DNA of 20,036 nt from DAHUZL01 sp035533215 (GCA_035533215.1 DATLUG010000032.1:1-20036), one strand, 5' to 3'. Counted from the first letter of the stretch, positions 7,187-14,538 are shown. A program made the numbers and translations. The notes: generated by a model not told the origin, from the letters alone.

Positions 7187-7623
7187 GGCGCCTCGACCGA
7201 GCGCTGCTGCGCCGCGAGTGGGGGGCCGTGACCTTCGTGGCGACCGTCCTCCTCGGCGGCCTCGTCATCCTGGTCACGCTGGTGATCAAGGCCGCCTCGC
7301 CCTCCCCGATCCCGCCCGTCCCGCCCTGCCCGAGCGAGACCCCGATCGTGATCCACGTGCACCAGACCCCTCGGCCGCACCCGACCGGGAGCCGTTCCCA
7401 CCCGCGGCCCACGGCGACCCCGACCCACGCGGTGGTGCTCCCCAGCGTCCCCTACGGCTGCCCCGAGCCGTCGGTGGTGGTGGTCACGCCCAGCCCGCGG
7501 CCGACCCCGCACCGCTCGGCGAGCCCCTCGGCGCATGCCGTGCCCACCAGCCGCGCGCGGGCGACGCCGACGCCGACCCGCCGGCCGACCCCGACGCCCA
7601 CCCCAAGGCGCACCCCCGGCTGA
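7183..7623 (+). CDS. Membrane-anchored Pro/Thr-rich protein, unknown function
   Basis: 146 residues. A basic cytosolic start (MRRLDRALLRREW) is followed by one membrane helix at about 15-36 (GAVTFVATVLLGGLVILVTL), then about 110 residues rich in Pro, Thr, Ser and Arg with short TPTP runs, especially near the end. Topology by the positive-inside rule puts the tail outside the membrane. Two cysteines, C49 and C93, lie in the tail and could form a disulfide. The helix is a signal anchor rather than a cleaved signal, as no AxA site follows. The ATG overlaps the PHP-gene stop (ATGA, 7183-7186). No family recognised; such tails are often cell-wall spanning or glycosylated. Confidence 0.75.
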   Translation: MRRLDRALLRREWGAVTFVATVLLGGLVILVTLVIKAASPSPIPPVPPCPSETPIVIHVHQTPRPHPTGSRSHPRPTATPTHAVVLPSVPYGCPEPSVVVVTPSPRPTPHRSASPSAHAVPTSRARATPTPTRRPTPTPTPRRTPG

Positions 7624-7627
7624 CCCC

Positions 7628-7658
7628 GGTCCTGGCCCCTCAGAGCTCCGAGAGGACC
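7628..7658. terminator. Weak possible bidirectional hairpin between convergent genes
   Basis: GGTCCT (7628-7633) can pair with AGGACC (7653-7658), with CCTC/GAGG inside. It lies between the convergent stops at 7623 and 7640 and extends into the minus-strand gene. No U-tract on either side. It is the only fold seen at this junction. Confidence 0.25.
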
Positions 7659-8155
7659 AGGCTGCCGTTGACGGGCACGATGTCGCGCCACGGCACCCGC
7701 AGGGCGAGCGCCGGCTGGCCCTCGGGTTGGATCGCCACCTCGATCTCGGCGCTCAGGCGGAGCTGGCCGATCCGGACGCAGTCGCGCAGGAAGGGGAAGG
7801 CGAGCGGGACCAGGCGGTTGAGGAGCTGGTTGCGCCAGGCGTCGAGCAGGGTCAGGCCGGGGCCGCCGCTGCGGTCGCGGAAGGCGATCACCAGGACCTC
7901 GTCGGTGAGCGCGATGGGATCGGTCCAGGTGTAGGCCTCACCCATCTGGTCGCAGTCGACGAACCACTCCCGACGGGGGAAGAGCCGGAGCCGGCCGGCC
8001 AGCGGGCGCATCCGCTCGGCGTCCCCCTCGATGATGATCGGCACGTCGGCGGGCGGCGCGCCCGGCTCGCTCTCGTCGGGGTAGCGGACGCTGAACCCCA
8101 CCGTGTCCACCCCCAGGAAGGGGTTGGGGACCGTGATCGCCATCGCGTTGGCCAT
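7640..8155 (-). CDS. 171-aa protein of unknown function
   Basis: Not recognised. The start is well supported: ATG at 8155 is preceded on its strand by GGGAGG with 9-nt spacing, and a TATGCT box lies further upstream. Residues 1-60 contain ITVPNPFLGVDTVGFSVRY and DVPIIIEGDAERM. The middle has RREWFVDCDQMGEAYTWTDP, and the end is strand-rich (LRLSAEIEVAIQPE, LALRVPWRDIVPVNGSLVLS). There is no signal peptide, membrane helix or obvious catalytic motif. It looks like a soluble beta-rich domain, perhaps a binding or scaffolding protein. It converges on the Pro/Thr-rich protein gene with 16 nt between stops, and lies downstream of coaE on the same strand, 109 nt away. Confidence 0.75.
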   Translation of the reverse strand: MANAMAITVPNPFLGVDTVGFSVRYPDESEPGAPPADVPIIIEGDAERMRPLAGRLRLFPRREWFVDCDQMGEAYTWTDPIALTDEVLVIAFRDRSGGPGLTLLDAWRNQLLNRLVPLAFPFLRDCVRIGQLRLSAEIEVAIQPEGQPALALRVPWRDIVPVNGSLVLSEL

Positions 8156-8212
8156 CGAGGCGAACCTCCCGCATCCGCAGCGTCGCTGGGCCGGGCCACC
8201 CCGACTCCGCCC

Positions 8213-8218
8213 AGCATA
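8213..8218 (-). promoter_or_regulatory. Candidate -10 box TATGCT (minus strand)
   Basis: TATGCT on the minus strand, 57 nt before the ATG at 8155, leaves a leader of about 50 nt carrying the GGGAGG ribosome-binding site. The segment upstream (8228-8235) carries ACACGCGT on this strand, shared with the palindrome at 6039-6054. No clear -35 box. Confidence 0.45.
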
Positions 8219-8264
8219 GACCGGCGAACGCGTGTGTGCGGGCCGCCGCCGCCGTCCCGACCGC

Positions 8265-8894
8265 TCAGCCGGCCCGGCCGTCGCCGGCGGTGCCCACCAC
8301 CTGACGCCACCACGCCTCGACCTGCTCCCGGGTCGCGGTGCGGGTGCCACCGTTGTCGATCACCCAGGTCGCGAGCGGGCGCTTGCGGTCGATCGGCCAC
8401 TGCGCCGCCAGCCGACGGGCGGCCTCGTCCGGCCCGAGCCGGTCGCGGCGCTGGAGGCGGGCGAGCTGGAGGTGGGGGGGCGCATAGACCAGCAGGACCC
8501 CGTCCACGTCCGCCGCTCGGCCCACCTCGAACAGGAGGGGGATGTCGTACACCACCACCGGCGCGCCCGCCGCCTGCCCCGCCCGGACCAGCGCGTCCCC
8601 GAGGGCGCGGATCCGAGGGTGGGTGATCGCCTCCAGCCGGGCGCGGGCGGACGCGTCGGCGAAGACCAGGGCCGCCAGCCGGGACCGGTCCAGGGTGCCG
8701 TCGGCGGCCAGCGCCGTGGGGCCGAACGCGGCCACGATCGCGTCCAGGGCCGGCTGGCCCGGCTCGACGACCCGACGGGCGAGCTCGTCGGCGTCGACCA
8801 CGACCGCCCCGCGCTCACGGAGCATCGCCGCCGCCGTCGACTTGCCGGTGGCGACGCCGCCGGTGAGGCCGACCACCCGCCCGGCGACGCTCAC
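8265..8894 (-). CDS. coaE: Dephospho-CoA kinase
   Basis: Phosphorylates the 3'-OH of dephospho-CoA with ATP, the last step of CoA synthesis. 209 residues, typical for CoaE. The P-loop is GLTGGVATGKST (9-20), with VATG in place of the common IGSG. Further family blocks are VVDADELARRVV, ITHPRIRALGDAL, VVYDIPLLFEVG and LARLQRRDRLGPDEAARRL, followed by WPIDRKRPLATWVIDN. GTG 8894 is chosen because it overlaps the upstream gene's stop by 4 nt (GTGA); ATG 8924 would add ten residues inside that gene. Supply of CoA fits the many acyl-CoA enzymes nearby, but that link is only contextual. Confidence 0.93.
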   Translation of the reverse strand: MSVAGRVVGLTGGVATGKSTAAAMLRERGAVVVDADELARRVVEPGQPALDAIVAAFGPTALAADGTLDRSRLAALVFADASARARLEAITHPRIRALGDALVRAGQAAGAPVVVYDIPLLFEVGRAADVDGVLLVYAPPHLQLARLQRRDRLGPDEAARRLAAQWPIDRKRPLATWVIDNGGTRTATREQVEAWWRQVVGTAGDGRAG

Positions 8895-9511
8895 GGATCG
8901 GTCGGACGGAGCCGGACGAAGCATCGGCCGACCTCGAGGAGGCGCTCGAGGCGGGTCCCCGGGGTGTGGACGCGGACGCCCGGCCGCGCCGGCACGCCGA
9001 CCTCCCAGCCCTCCTGGAAGAGGCGGCGGGCCTCGCCGAGGTCCATGACGCTGCGGACCGTGCTCCCGTCGGTCATCGGAAGGACCGGCGTCCGCGTCCC
9101 CGGGTATCCCAGCGCCACCTCGCCGCCGGTGTCGAGCAGCACCTGGAGGTCGCCGAGGGCGCTCGCGTCGGGCAGCAGGGGCTCCGCCGCCGACAGCACC
9201 TGCTCCAACGACGGGGCCGATCCCTGGCGGACCTCGGTGCGGACCGCCTGGCGCGACCGGATGTGCCGCTGCCGCTCGCGCCGGCGGCGCTCGGTCGCGA
9301 TCCGGCCCAGCCCGGCCCGGACCGCCGTCAGCCGCTCCTCGTATGGCGCCATCGCCGCGCGCACCGCCCGCTCGGCCGCCCGCCAGGCGTCCGCGAGCGC
9401 GTCGAGCGCGGCGTCGTCCAGCGGCCCCAGCGCGTCCGGGATGCCGGGCGGCGCGGGCGGCGCGGGCGGCCCCGAAGGGTCAGGCGCCCCCGCCGGCTCG
9501 GATGCGTCCAT
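8891..9511 (-). CDS. 206-aa coiled-coil protein of unknown function, coupled to coaE
   Basis: Not recognised. Residues 1-30 are Pro/Ala-rich and probably disordered. Residues about 33-93 are helical and highly charged (IATERRRRERQRHIRSRQ), a likely coiled coil. Residues about 100-206 form a mixed domain with VLLDTGGEVALGYPG, PVLPMTDGSTVRSVMD and a final RLERLLEVGRCFVRLRP. There is no membrane segment. ATG 9511 lies 7 nt after a minus-strand TAGGCT box, as expected for a leaderless mRNA. The open frame continues upstream across the divergent gene, but that part is an antisense shadow. The stop overlaps the coaE start by 4 nt. Confidence 0.72.
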   Translation of the reverse strand: MDASEPAGAPDPSGPPAPPAPPGIPDALGPLDDAALDALADAWRAAERAVRAAMAPYEERLTAVRAGLGRIATERRRRERQRHIRSRQAVRTEVRQGSAPSLEQVLSAAEPLLPDASALGDLQVLLDTGGEVALGYPGTRTPVLPMTDGSTVRSVMDLGEARRLFQEGWEVGVPARPGVRVHTPGTRLERLLEVGRCFVRLRPTDP

Positions 9512-9518
9512 CCCGCCA

Positions 9519-9524
9519 AGCCTA
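9519..9524 (-). promoter_or_regulatory. Candidate -10 box TAGGCT, leaderless (minus strand)
   Basis: TAGGCT ends 7 nt before the ATG at 9511, so transcription would begin at or next to the start codon. It forms a divergent pair with TACACT at 9563-9568. Confidence 0.5.
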
Positions 9525-9562
9525 CGAGCCCAGGCGGGCCGCCGCCCCCAGGCCGGTCCGCC

Positions 9563-9568
9563 TACACT
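9563..9568 (+). promoter_or_regulatory. Candidate -10 box TACACT upstream of the hydratase gene
   Basis: TACACT 52 nt before GTG 9621, in the 109-bp divergent gap (9512-9620). The predicted leader contains an AGGGAGG ribosome-binding site at 9607-9613. Confidence 0.5.
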
Positions 9569-9620
9569 CGCAACGCGCGGTGGGGGTCGGGGTCGGCGGT
9601 CGTGGCAGGGAGGGTGGGTG

Positions 9621-10394
9621 GTGGCGGGCGAGGTGCGGCTGGGGCGCGAGGGCGGGGTGGCGGTCCTGACCATCGACCACCCGCCCGCCAACGCCCTCAG
9701 CCGGGATGTGGTGGCGGCCCTGGACCGGGCCCTCACCGAGGCCGAGGCGGACGAGGGCACCCGGGCCGCGGTCGTCACCGGGGCCGGCGCGCGATTCTTC
9801 GTCGCCGGGGCGGACATCAACGAGTTCCAGGCCTCCGCGGACGCCACCCGCAGCTGGATCGCGACCGGACAGGCGCTCACCCTCCGGATGAGCCGGATGC
9901 GCCTGCCGATCGTGGCGGCCGTCAACGGCTTCGCCCTCGGTGGCGGGCTGGAGCTGGCGATGGCGTGCGACATCCGCATCGCCGCCGCCGGGGCGCGGCT
10001 CGGCCAGCCGGAGGTCACCTTGGGACTGATCCCCGGGTGGGGCGGGTCCCAGCGGCTGCCCCGCCTGATCGGGCGGGGCCCCGCCCTCGCCCTCCTGCTC
10101 ACCGGCGACCCGCTCGACGCGGAGGCCGCGCTGGGCCTCGGGCTGGTCCACGAGGTGGTGGCCGCCGATGCGGTCCGCGCCCGCGCGATCGAGTGGGCGC
10201 AGCGGCTGGCCGCGCAGGCCCCGGTGGCGGTCGCCGCCATCAAGCGGGCGGTCGCGGACGGGCTCGACCGCCCGCTCGGGGAGGGCCTCGCCGCCGAGCT
10301 CGACGGCTTCATGACCGCCTTCACCTCGGCGGACGCGGCGGAGGGGGTGGCCGCCTTCCTCGGCAAGCGACCACCCCGGTGGAGCGGCCGCTGA
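9621..10394 (+). CDS. Enoyl-CoA hydratase/isomerase family protein
   Basis: Crotonase-fold enzyme, 257 residues, expected to hydrate 2-enoyl-CoA in beta-oxidation. Motifs: IDHPPANALS (18-27), GAGARFFVAGADINEF (54-69; CoA/oxyanion region), and PIVAAVNGFALGGGLELAMACD (96-117) with E111. LGQPEVTLGLIPGWGGSQRLPR (127-148) carries E131. Both glutamates correspond to the two catalytic acids of true hydratases (rat E144/E164), so hydratase activity is likely. GTG 9621 is chosen for its 7-nt spacing from AGGGAGG (9607-9613); GTG 9618 is only 4 nt away. It precedes the EtfD-containing operon by 44 nt and fits fatty acid or branched-chain amino acid breakdown. Confidence 0.9.
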   Translation: MAGEVRLGREGGVAVLTIDHPPANALSRDVVAALDRALTEAEADEGTRAAVVTGAGARFFVAGADINEFQASADATRSWIATGQALTLRMSRMRLPIVAAVNGFALGGGLELAMACDIRIAAAGARLGQPEVTLGLIPGWGGSQRLPRLIGRGPALALLLTGDPLDAEAALGLGLVHEVVAADAVRARAIEWAQRLAAQAPVAVAAIKRAVADGLDRPLGEGLAAELDGFMTAFTSADAAEGVAAFLGKRPPRWSGR

Positions 10395-10424
10395 GCAAAG
10401 GGCTGGCCCCGCGCGCCCACCGGC

Positions 10425-10430
10425 TACCAT
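10425..10430 (+). promoter_or_regulatory. Candidate -10 box TACCAT, leaderless
   Basis: TACCAT ends 8 nt before ATG 10439. The local string GGCTACCATCG recurs exactly before the MBL hydrolase gene (17095-17105), again just ahead of an ATG. It would start the five-gene overlapping operon independently of the hydratase gene. Confidence 0.5.
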
Positions 10431-10438
10431 CGGCGGCG

Positions 10439-10621
10439 ATGGGACTGGGGTCGCCCGCCGCCGATGAGCCCGACGATCCGAACCAGAGCCGGGGCGGGCG
10501 GTACCGCCGGGTCGGCCCGTTCTGGATCGAGGAGCCGGCCTGGTTCTGGGCGCTCTCGGCGCTGGTCCTGCTCCTCGGCGCGCTGGCGCTGACCCTCGCC
10601 ATCCTCCACGATCCCCCGTGA
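10439..10621 (+). CDS. 60-aa single-span membrane protein coupled to the EtfD-like gene
   Basis: Small protein with a polar N-terminus (about 1-27, Asp/Pro/Arg-rich), then RVGPFWIEEPAWFWALSA and one hydrophobic helix at about 36-57, ending HDPP. The aromatic-rich WIEEPAWFW segment lies at the predicted membrane boundary, with the N-terminus probably cytosolic. The ATG sits 8 nt after TACCAT. The TGA overlaps the GTG of the next gene by 4 nt, so translation is probably coupled. Not a family I recognise. Context suggests a small subunit or assembly factor for the membrane Fe-S reductase, but there is no direct evidence. Confidence 0.72.
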   Translation: MGLGSPAADEPDDPNQSRGGRYRRVGPFWIEEPAWFWALSALVLLLGALALTLAILHDPP

Positions 10622-12690
10622 TCTGGCTCAACTCGGTGGGGCTGGTGCTGCTGGCGGGGCTGGCCTCGGGGCTGTTCGTCCGCCGTCTGGCGCCCCTCTG
10701 GCGGGGCCTGCGCCGGGCCGCCCCGGCCGCCCGGCGCGACCGAAAGCTGGCCCGGCTGCGCTCGGTCCTGGTGCTGGTCCTCGGGCAGCAGCGGCTGCTG
10801 CGCTGGCCCTTCAGTGGGGTCGCCCACTTCCTCATCTTCTGGGGCTTCGTCATCCTCAACCTGGAGATCCTGGAGGCCGGCCTGGAGGCGCTGGTGCCAC
10901 CGCTCGACCTCGAGCGCCAGGCGTGGTGGGGCCCGGTGGCGTTCGTGCAGGACCTGCTGGCGGTCGCGGTGCTCACCGGTCTTCTGCTCGCAGCCCTCAA
11001 CCGCTACGGGCTCCGACCCCGGCGCTTCCGCGGCAGCCACGGCGCCGACGCCGCCATCATCCTCGCCGGCATCGCCTGCGTCATGCTCACCCAGATCGGG
11101 CTCTACGCCACCCTCATCGCGGCGGGCCGGGACGGGGTCGTCAATCTCCGGCCGGTGTCGGCGGCGGCGGCCCACCTGTTCACCGGATTCCACGGCCTCG
11201 CCATCGACGCCTTGTACGAGGCCTTCCTGTGGGCCCACCTCGCCGTCATCGCCGCCTTCCTGGTCTACCTGGCCCACAGCAAGCACCTGCACATCCTCAC
11301 CGCCCTCCCCAACGTCCTCTTCCGCAGCCTGGAGCCGGCCGGCCGCCGCCTCAGCCTGCTCGACCTCGAGCACGCGGAGCACTTCGGCGTGGCGGAGGTG
11401 GGCCAGCTGACCTGGAAGCAGGACCTCGACCTCGCCACCTGCACCGAGTGCGGCCGCTGCCAGTCCCACTGCCCCGCCTACAACACCGGCAAGCCGCTGT
11501 CCCCCAAGCTGCTGATCACCGACCTGCGCGACGCCTGGTACGCCAGCTGCCGCGGCGAGCCGGTGCCGCAGGGCGCCTGGCAGGCCGAGGTCGGCGCGCT
11601 CCCGGCGGGGTCGACGACCATCGCCCCGGGCACAGGTGGGAGCCGGCCGCTGATCGGCCCCACCGTGCTGGCGGAGACGCTGTGGGCCTGCACCACCTGC
11701 GGCGCGTGCGTCGACCAGTGCCCGGTCCTGATCGAGCACGTCCCCACCATCATCGACCTCCGCCGCGCCCTGGTGCTGGAGCAGGGGTCGCTGCCGGCCT
11801 CGGCCCGGACCGCGCTGGAGTCGATCGAGCAGCGCGGCAACCCGTACGGGCTGCCGGCGACGGAGCGGGCGCGCTGGAGCGACGGCCTGGAGGTGCCGAC
11901 CCTGGCCGACCATCCCTCCGCCGAGTGGCTCTACTGGGTCGGCTGCGCCACCAGCTACGACCGGGGGAACTGGCCGATCGCGCAGGCGATGGTGTCCATC
12001 CTGCGCGCAGCCGGGCTGGACTTCGCGGTGCTCGGCAACGAGGAGCGCTGCAGCGGCGACCCGGCGCGCCGGATCGGCAACGAGTACCTCTTCCAGGTCC
12101 AGGCGGCCTCGGTGATCGAGCGGCTGCGCGCGGGCGGGGTGCGCAAGGTGGTGGCGAGCTGTCCCCACTGCTTCAACGTCTTCGCCAACGAATACCCCGA
12201 CCTGGGCGGACGGTTCGAGGTCGTCCACCACACCCAGCTGATCAAGCGGCTGCTGGACGAGGGGCGGCTGCGGCCGTCCCGCCCGGTGGCCGAGGGGAGC
12301 CTCACCTACCACGACCCGTGCTACCTCGGACGCTGGAACGACATCTACGACGAGCCGCGGGCGGTCCTGGGCGCGCTCCCGGGGGTCACCCTGGTGGAGA
12401 TGCGGCGCTGCCGGCGCGAGGCGATGTGCTGCGGCGCGGGCGGCGGGCGGATGTGGATGGAGGAGGGGAGGGGGACCCGCATCAACCACGTGCGGGTGCG
12501 CCAGGCGGCCGACACCGGGGCCTCGGCCACCGCCACCGCCTGCCCCTTCTGCGCCACCATGTTCGCGGAGGGGATCGGCGCGACCGGGCTGGACGACCAG
12601 CTCGCCAGCCAGGACGTCGCGGTCTACGTGGCCCGGGCTCTGGAGGGCCCGGTCGCCGCCCCCGGTGCCCCCGCCGCCGGTCCCTCGTGA
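10618..12690 (+). CDS. etfD: EtfD-like membrane Fe-S reductase (4Fe-4S plus cysteine-rich CCG domains)
   Basis: 690-residue fusion. Five or six membrane helices (about 4-20, 68-90, 106-126, 144-168, 184-230) resemble the cytochrome b subunit of nitrate/heterodisulfide reductases, with candidate heme-ligand histidines H70, H192, H207 and H220. Next come two 4Fe-4S motifs: C275/278/281/285 and C358/361/364/368. Then two CCG-type domains: C443, C478, C515/C518, with CSGD in place of a CC pair, and C568, C604-C605, C642/C645. This architecture matches mycobacterial EtfD (Rv0338c), which takes electrons from electron-transfer flavoprotein and passes them to menaquinone during beta-oxidation. That role fits the hydratase and methylmalonyl-CoA genes. 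GTG 10618 overlaps the small protein's stop. No EtfAB genes are in view. Confidence 0.85.
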   Translation: MIWLNSVGLVLLAGLASGLFVRRLAPLWRGLRRAAPAARRDRKLARLRSVLVLVLGQQRLLRWPFSGVAHFLIFWGFVILNLEILEAGLEALVPPLDLERQAWWGPVAFVQDLLAVAVLTGLLLAALNRYGLRPRRFRGSHGADAAIILAGIACVMLTQIGLYATLIAAGRDGVVNLRPVSAAAAHLFTGFHGLAIDALYEAFLWAHLAVIAAFLVYLAHSKHLHILTALPNVLFRSLEPAGRRLSLLDLEHAEHFGVAEVGQLTWKQDLDLATCTECGRCQSHCPAYNTGKPLSPKLLITDLRDAWYASCRGEPVPQGAWQAEVGALPAGSTTIAPGTGGSRPLIGPTVLAETLWACTTCGACVDQCPVLIEHVPTIIDLRRALVLEQGSLPASARTALESIEQRGNPYGLPATERARWSDGLEVPTLADHPSAEWLYWVGCATSYDRGNWPIAQAMVSILRAAGLDFAVLGNEERCSGDPARRIGNEYLFQVQAASVIERLRAGGVRKVVASCPHCFNVFANEYPDLGGRFEVVHHTQLIKRLLDEGRLRPSRPVAEGSLTYHDPCYLGRWNDIYDEPRAVLGALPGVTLVEMRRCRREAMCCGAGGGRMWMEEGRGTRINHVRVRQAADTGASATATACPFCATMFAEGIGATGLDDQLASQDVAVYVARALEGPVAAPGAPAAGPS

Positions 12691-14102
12691 GCCGTCCCCC
12701 GGCCCAGGGGGCGGGTCCGGGGAGGGACCGCCCCCTGGGCGGCGACCGGGGCCTTCGCCCCTGGCGGGTCTCGGGGACCACCGCCCAGCGTCTCGGGGTC
12801 CTCTTCGTCGTGGTCCTGGTCTGGGACCTGGTCCTGGCCCTCGACGGCCACATCCCGGCCGGCTGGGCGGGGGGGGTGATCGCCGCCACCGTCGTCTGCT
12901 ACCCCTGCCTGGCGGTGGTCTGCGCCCTGGCCCTGGGCCAGCCCCCGCCCGGGTGGCTGGTCCGCTGGCGCCCGCAGCGGGTGCTGGTGGTGGCGCCGGC
13001 GCTGACCCTGGTGATGGCGGTGGTGGTCGGACTCCAGGTGCCGGGATACCTGCGCTCGCGTTCGGGGATCGGCGCCGACGTCACCGCCGCCACCCTCTGC
13101 GCGGCCCAGGACGTCCTCGCCGGACGCGACCCGTACCGGACCCCCGAGGTGGCCTGCCTTGGCCGCCTCCACGCCAGCATCCTCGTCGCCACTCCCCTTG
13201 CCCGCGGCCGGTTCGCCGGGCGCCGGCGCTATCCGAGCGACGCCGCCCTGCGGCGGGCGGCGGTGGCCGCGGGCCGCCATGAGGGGCGCTCGCGAGCCTT
13301 CCCGGTCTTCGGCTACCCGCCGATGAGCTTTGTCTGGATGCTGCCGGTCGCGCGGGCCGGCCCCACCGCCCGGGTGGCGTGGACCCTCGCCGGCGCCGCC
13401 GTGTGGCTCGTCGTCACCGGACTCGCCGCCGGCTGGCTCTGGCCGGCCGTGGTGATGCTGCTCCTGCTGCAGTTCGGGGGCGGGTCGGTGCTGGCGGCGG
13501 CGGCCCAGGGCGACGGCGAGTTCTTCGCCTACGCCCTCGCCACCCTGGCCTTGGTCCTGCTCGACCGCCAGCGCTGGTCGGCGGTGCTGCTGGCGCTGGC
13601 GGCGGCGACCAACCCCCTCACCTGGGTGATCGTGCCGGGCTACGTGGTCCTGGCGGCCCGGCTTCCGCGCCCCTCCCGCCGGCTCGGCTGGTTCGCCGCC
13701 GCCCTGGCGGCGGCGGTGGTTCCGTGGCTGCTGGTCTACCGGGACGCCGGCGCCGCCATCGTGGCCCTGGTGCGCCAGCCCGCCTACGCCTACGGCATCG
13801 GCCTCGTCACCGAACTGGGCCCCGCCCCCGCCCCGGTGCTGCGGACCGTCCTGTTCGCGGTGGCGGCGCTGGGACTGGCCCTGGTGGTCGGCGTGTGCGC
13901 CTGGCGCGGGCGCTGGACCGCGGCGGCCCCGGCGGTGGCGGTTGCGCTCCTCTGGGCCAGCTGGCGCAGTGACGCCAACTACCTCGCCCAGCTCTTCCCG
14001 CTGGCGGTGGCGATGGCGGTCGGCCTCCATCGCTGCAGCGCCTCCCCGCCGATCGCCGGCCGAAGGGCGGTCCCCTCGGCCCCGGCGGAGGCGGTCCCGT
14101 GA
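12687..14102 (+). CDS. GT87-like multi-pass membrane glycosyltransferase (GT-C fold)
   Basis: 471 residues with about ten hydrophobic segments after a Pro/Gly/Arg-rich cytosolic start. The first outer loop has GADVTAATLCAAQDVLAGRD (128-147) followed by PY (149-150), matching the D...AA..L..G.DPY pattern of GT87/DUF2029 polyprenyl-phosphate-dependent mannosyltransferases. GYPPMSFVWMLPVA (209-222) matches the following YPP loop. Later blocks AAQGDGEFFAYALATLALVL and LALAAATNPLTW resemble GT87 segments, with some conserved positions changed (TNP instead of the usual KP). The likely role is transfer of a lipid-linked sugar on the outer membrane face; sugar and acceptor are unknown. GTG 12687 overlaps the etfD stop and lies just before strong hairpins. 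The stop overlaps the epimerase GTG. Confidence 0.72.
   Translation: MSRPPAQGAGPGRDRPLGGDRGLRPWRVSGTTAQRLGVLFVVVLVWDLVLALDGHIPAGWAGGVIAATVVCYPCLAVVCALALGQPPPGWLVRWRPQRVLVVAPALTLVMAVVVGLQVPGYLRSRSGIGADVTAATLCAAQDVLAGRDPYRTPEVACLGRLHASILVATPLARGRFAGRRRYPSDAALRRAAVAAGRHEGRSRAFPVFGYPPMSFVWMLPVARAGPTARVAWTLAGAAVWLVVTGLAAGWLWPAVVMLLLLQFGGGSVLAAAAQGDGEFFAYALATLALVLLDRQRWSAVLLALAAATNPLTWVIVPGYVVLAARLPRPSRRLGWFAAALAAAVVPWLLVYRDAGAAIVALVRQPAYAYGIGLVTELGPAPAPVLRTVLFAVAALGLALVVGVCAWRGRWTAAAPAVAVALLWASWRSDANYLAQLFPLAVAMAVGLHRCSASPPIAGRRAVPSAPAEAVP
12702..12761. repeat. Tandem hairpins at the etfD/glycosyltransferase junction
   Basis: GCCCAGGGGGCGG (12702-12714) pairs perfectly with CCGCCCCCTGGGC (12728-12740) across a 13-nt loop, followed by GGGGC-CTTC-GCCCC (12748-12761). 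They begin 12 nt after the etfD stop and lie inside the first codons of the next gene. No U-tract follows. They could stabilise the upstream mRNA, attenuate transcription or limit ribosome entry. Confidence 0.5.
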
Positions 14103-14538
14103 CCCGGCCCAGCCACCCCCCGGGCTCGGTCCTCGCCATCGACCACGTCGGGCTGGCCGTCGCCGACCTCGACGCCGCCATCGCCCGCCACACCCTCTGG
14201 CTCGGCCACGGCCCGGTCGCCCGCGAGGCGGTCGAGCCCGATGGGATCGTGGCGGTCCTCTTCGAGGTGGCGGACGCCCGGGTCGAGCTCCTCGCCAGCC
14301 GCCGACCCGACTCGACCGTGGCCCGGTTCCTCGAGCGTCGCGGGGAGGGGCTGCACCACCTCGCCTACCGGGTGGAGGACGTGAGCCTCTCGCTCCGGGC
14401 CTGGGAGGCGTGGGGTGCGACGCTCATCGACCGGCAGCCGCGGCCGGGAGCCGGGGACCGCCTGGTGGGGTTCGTTCACCCGAGGGGGGCGGGCGGGGTC
14501 CTCGTCGAGCTCTGCCAGGAGCTGCCGGGGGCGGGCCG

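Noticed and set aside
7500..7623. Short repeated CCGACCCC/ACGCC units at the end of the Pro/Thr-rich gene
   Set aside because: They are explained by TPTP-type coding repeats of a disordered tail, not by a DNA tandem array or CRISPR.
9512..10420. Upstream extension of the 206-aa gene's open frame
   Set aside because: It is antisense to the enoyl-CoA hydratase, and ATG 9511 has a promoter box at the right distance.
10321..12489. A 722-aa minus-strand open frame antisense to the EtfD-like gene
   Set aside because: The sense strand has complete Fe-S and membrane motifs; the antisense product has skewed composition and no recognisable domain.
12624..14030. A 468-aa minus-strand open frame antisense to the glycosyltransferase
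   Set aside because: The product is Gly/Arg/His/Gln-rich with no domain, whereas the sense frame has regular membrane helices and GT87 motifs.
14103..14538. Search for a B12 riboswitch ahead of the mutase
   Set aside because: The mutase start overlaps mce, leaving no untranslated leader, and no B12-box-like sequence was noticed upstream.
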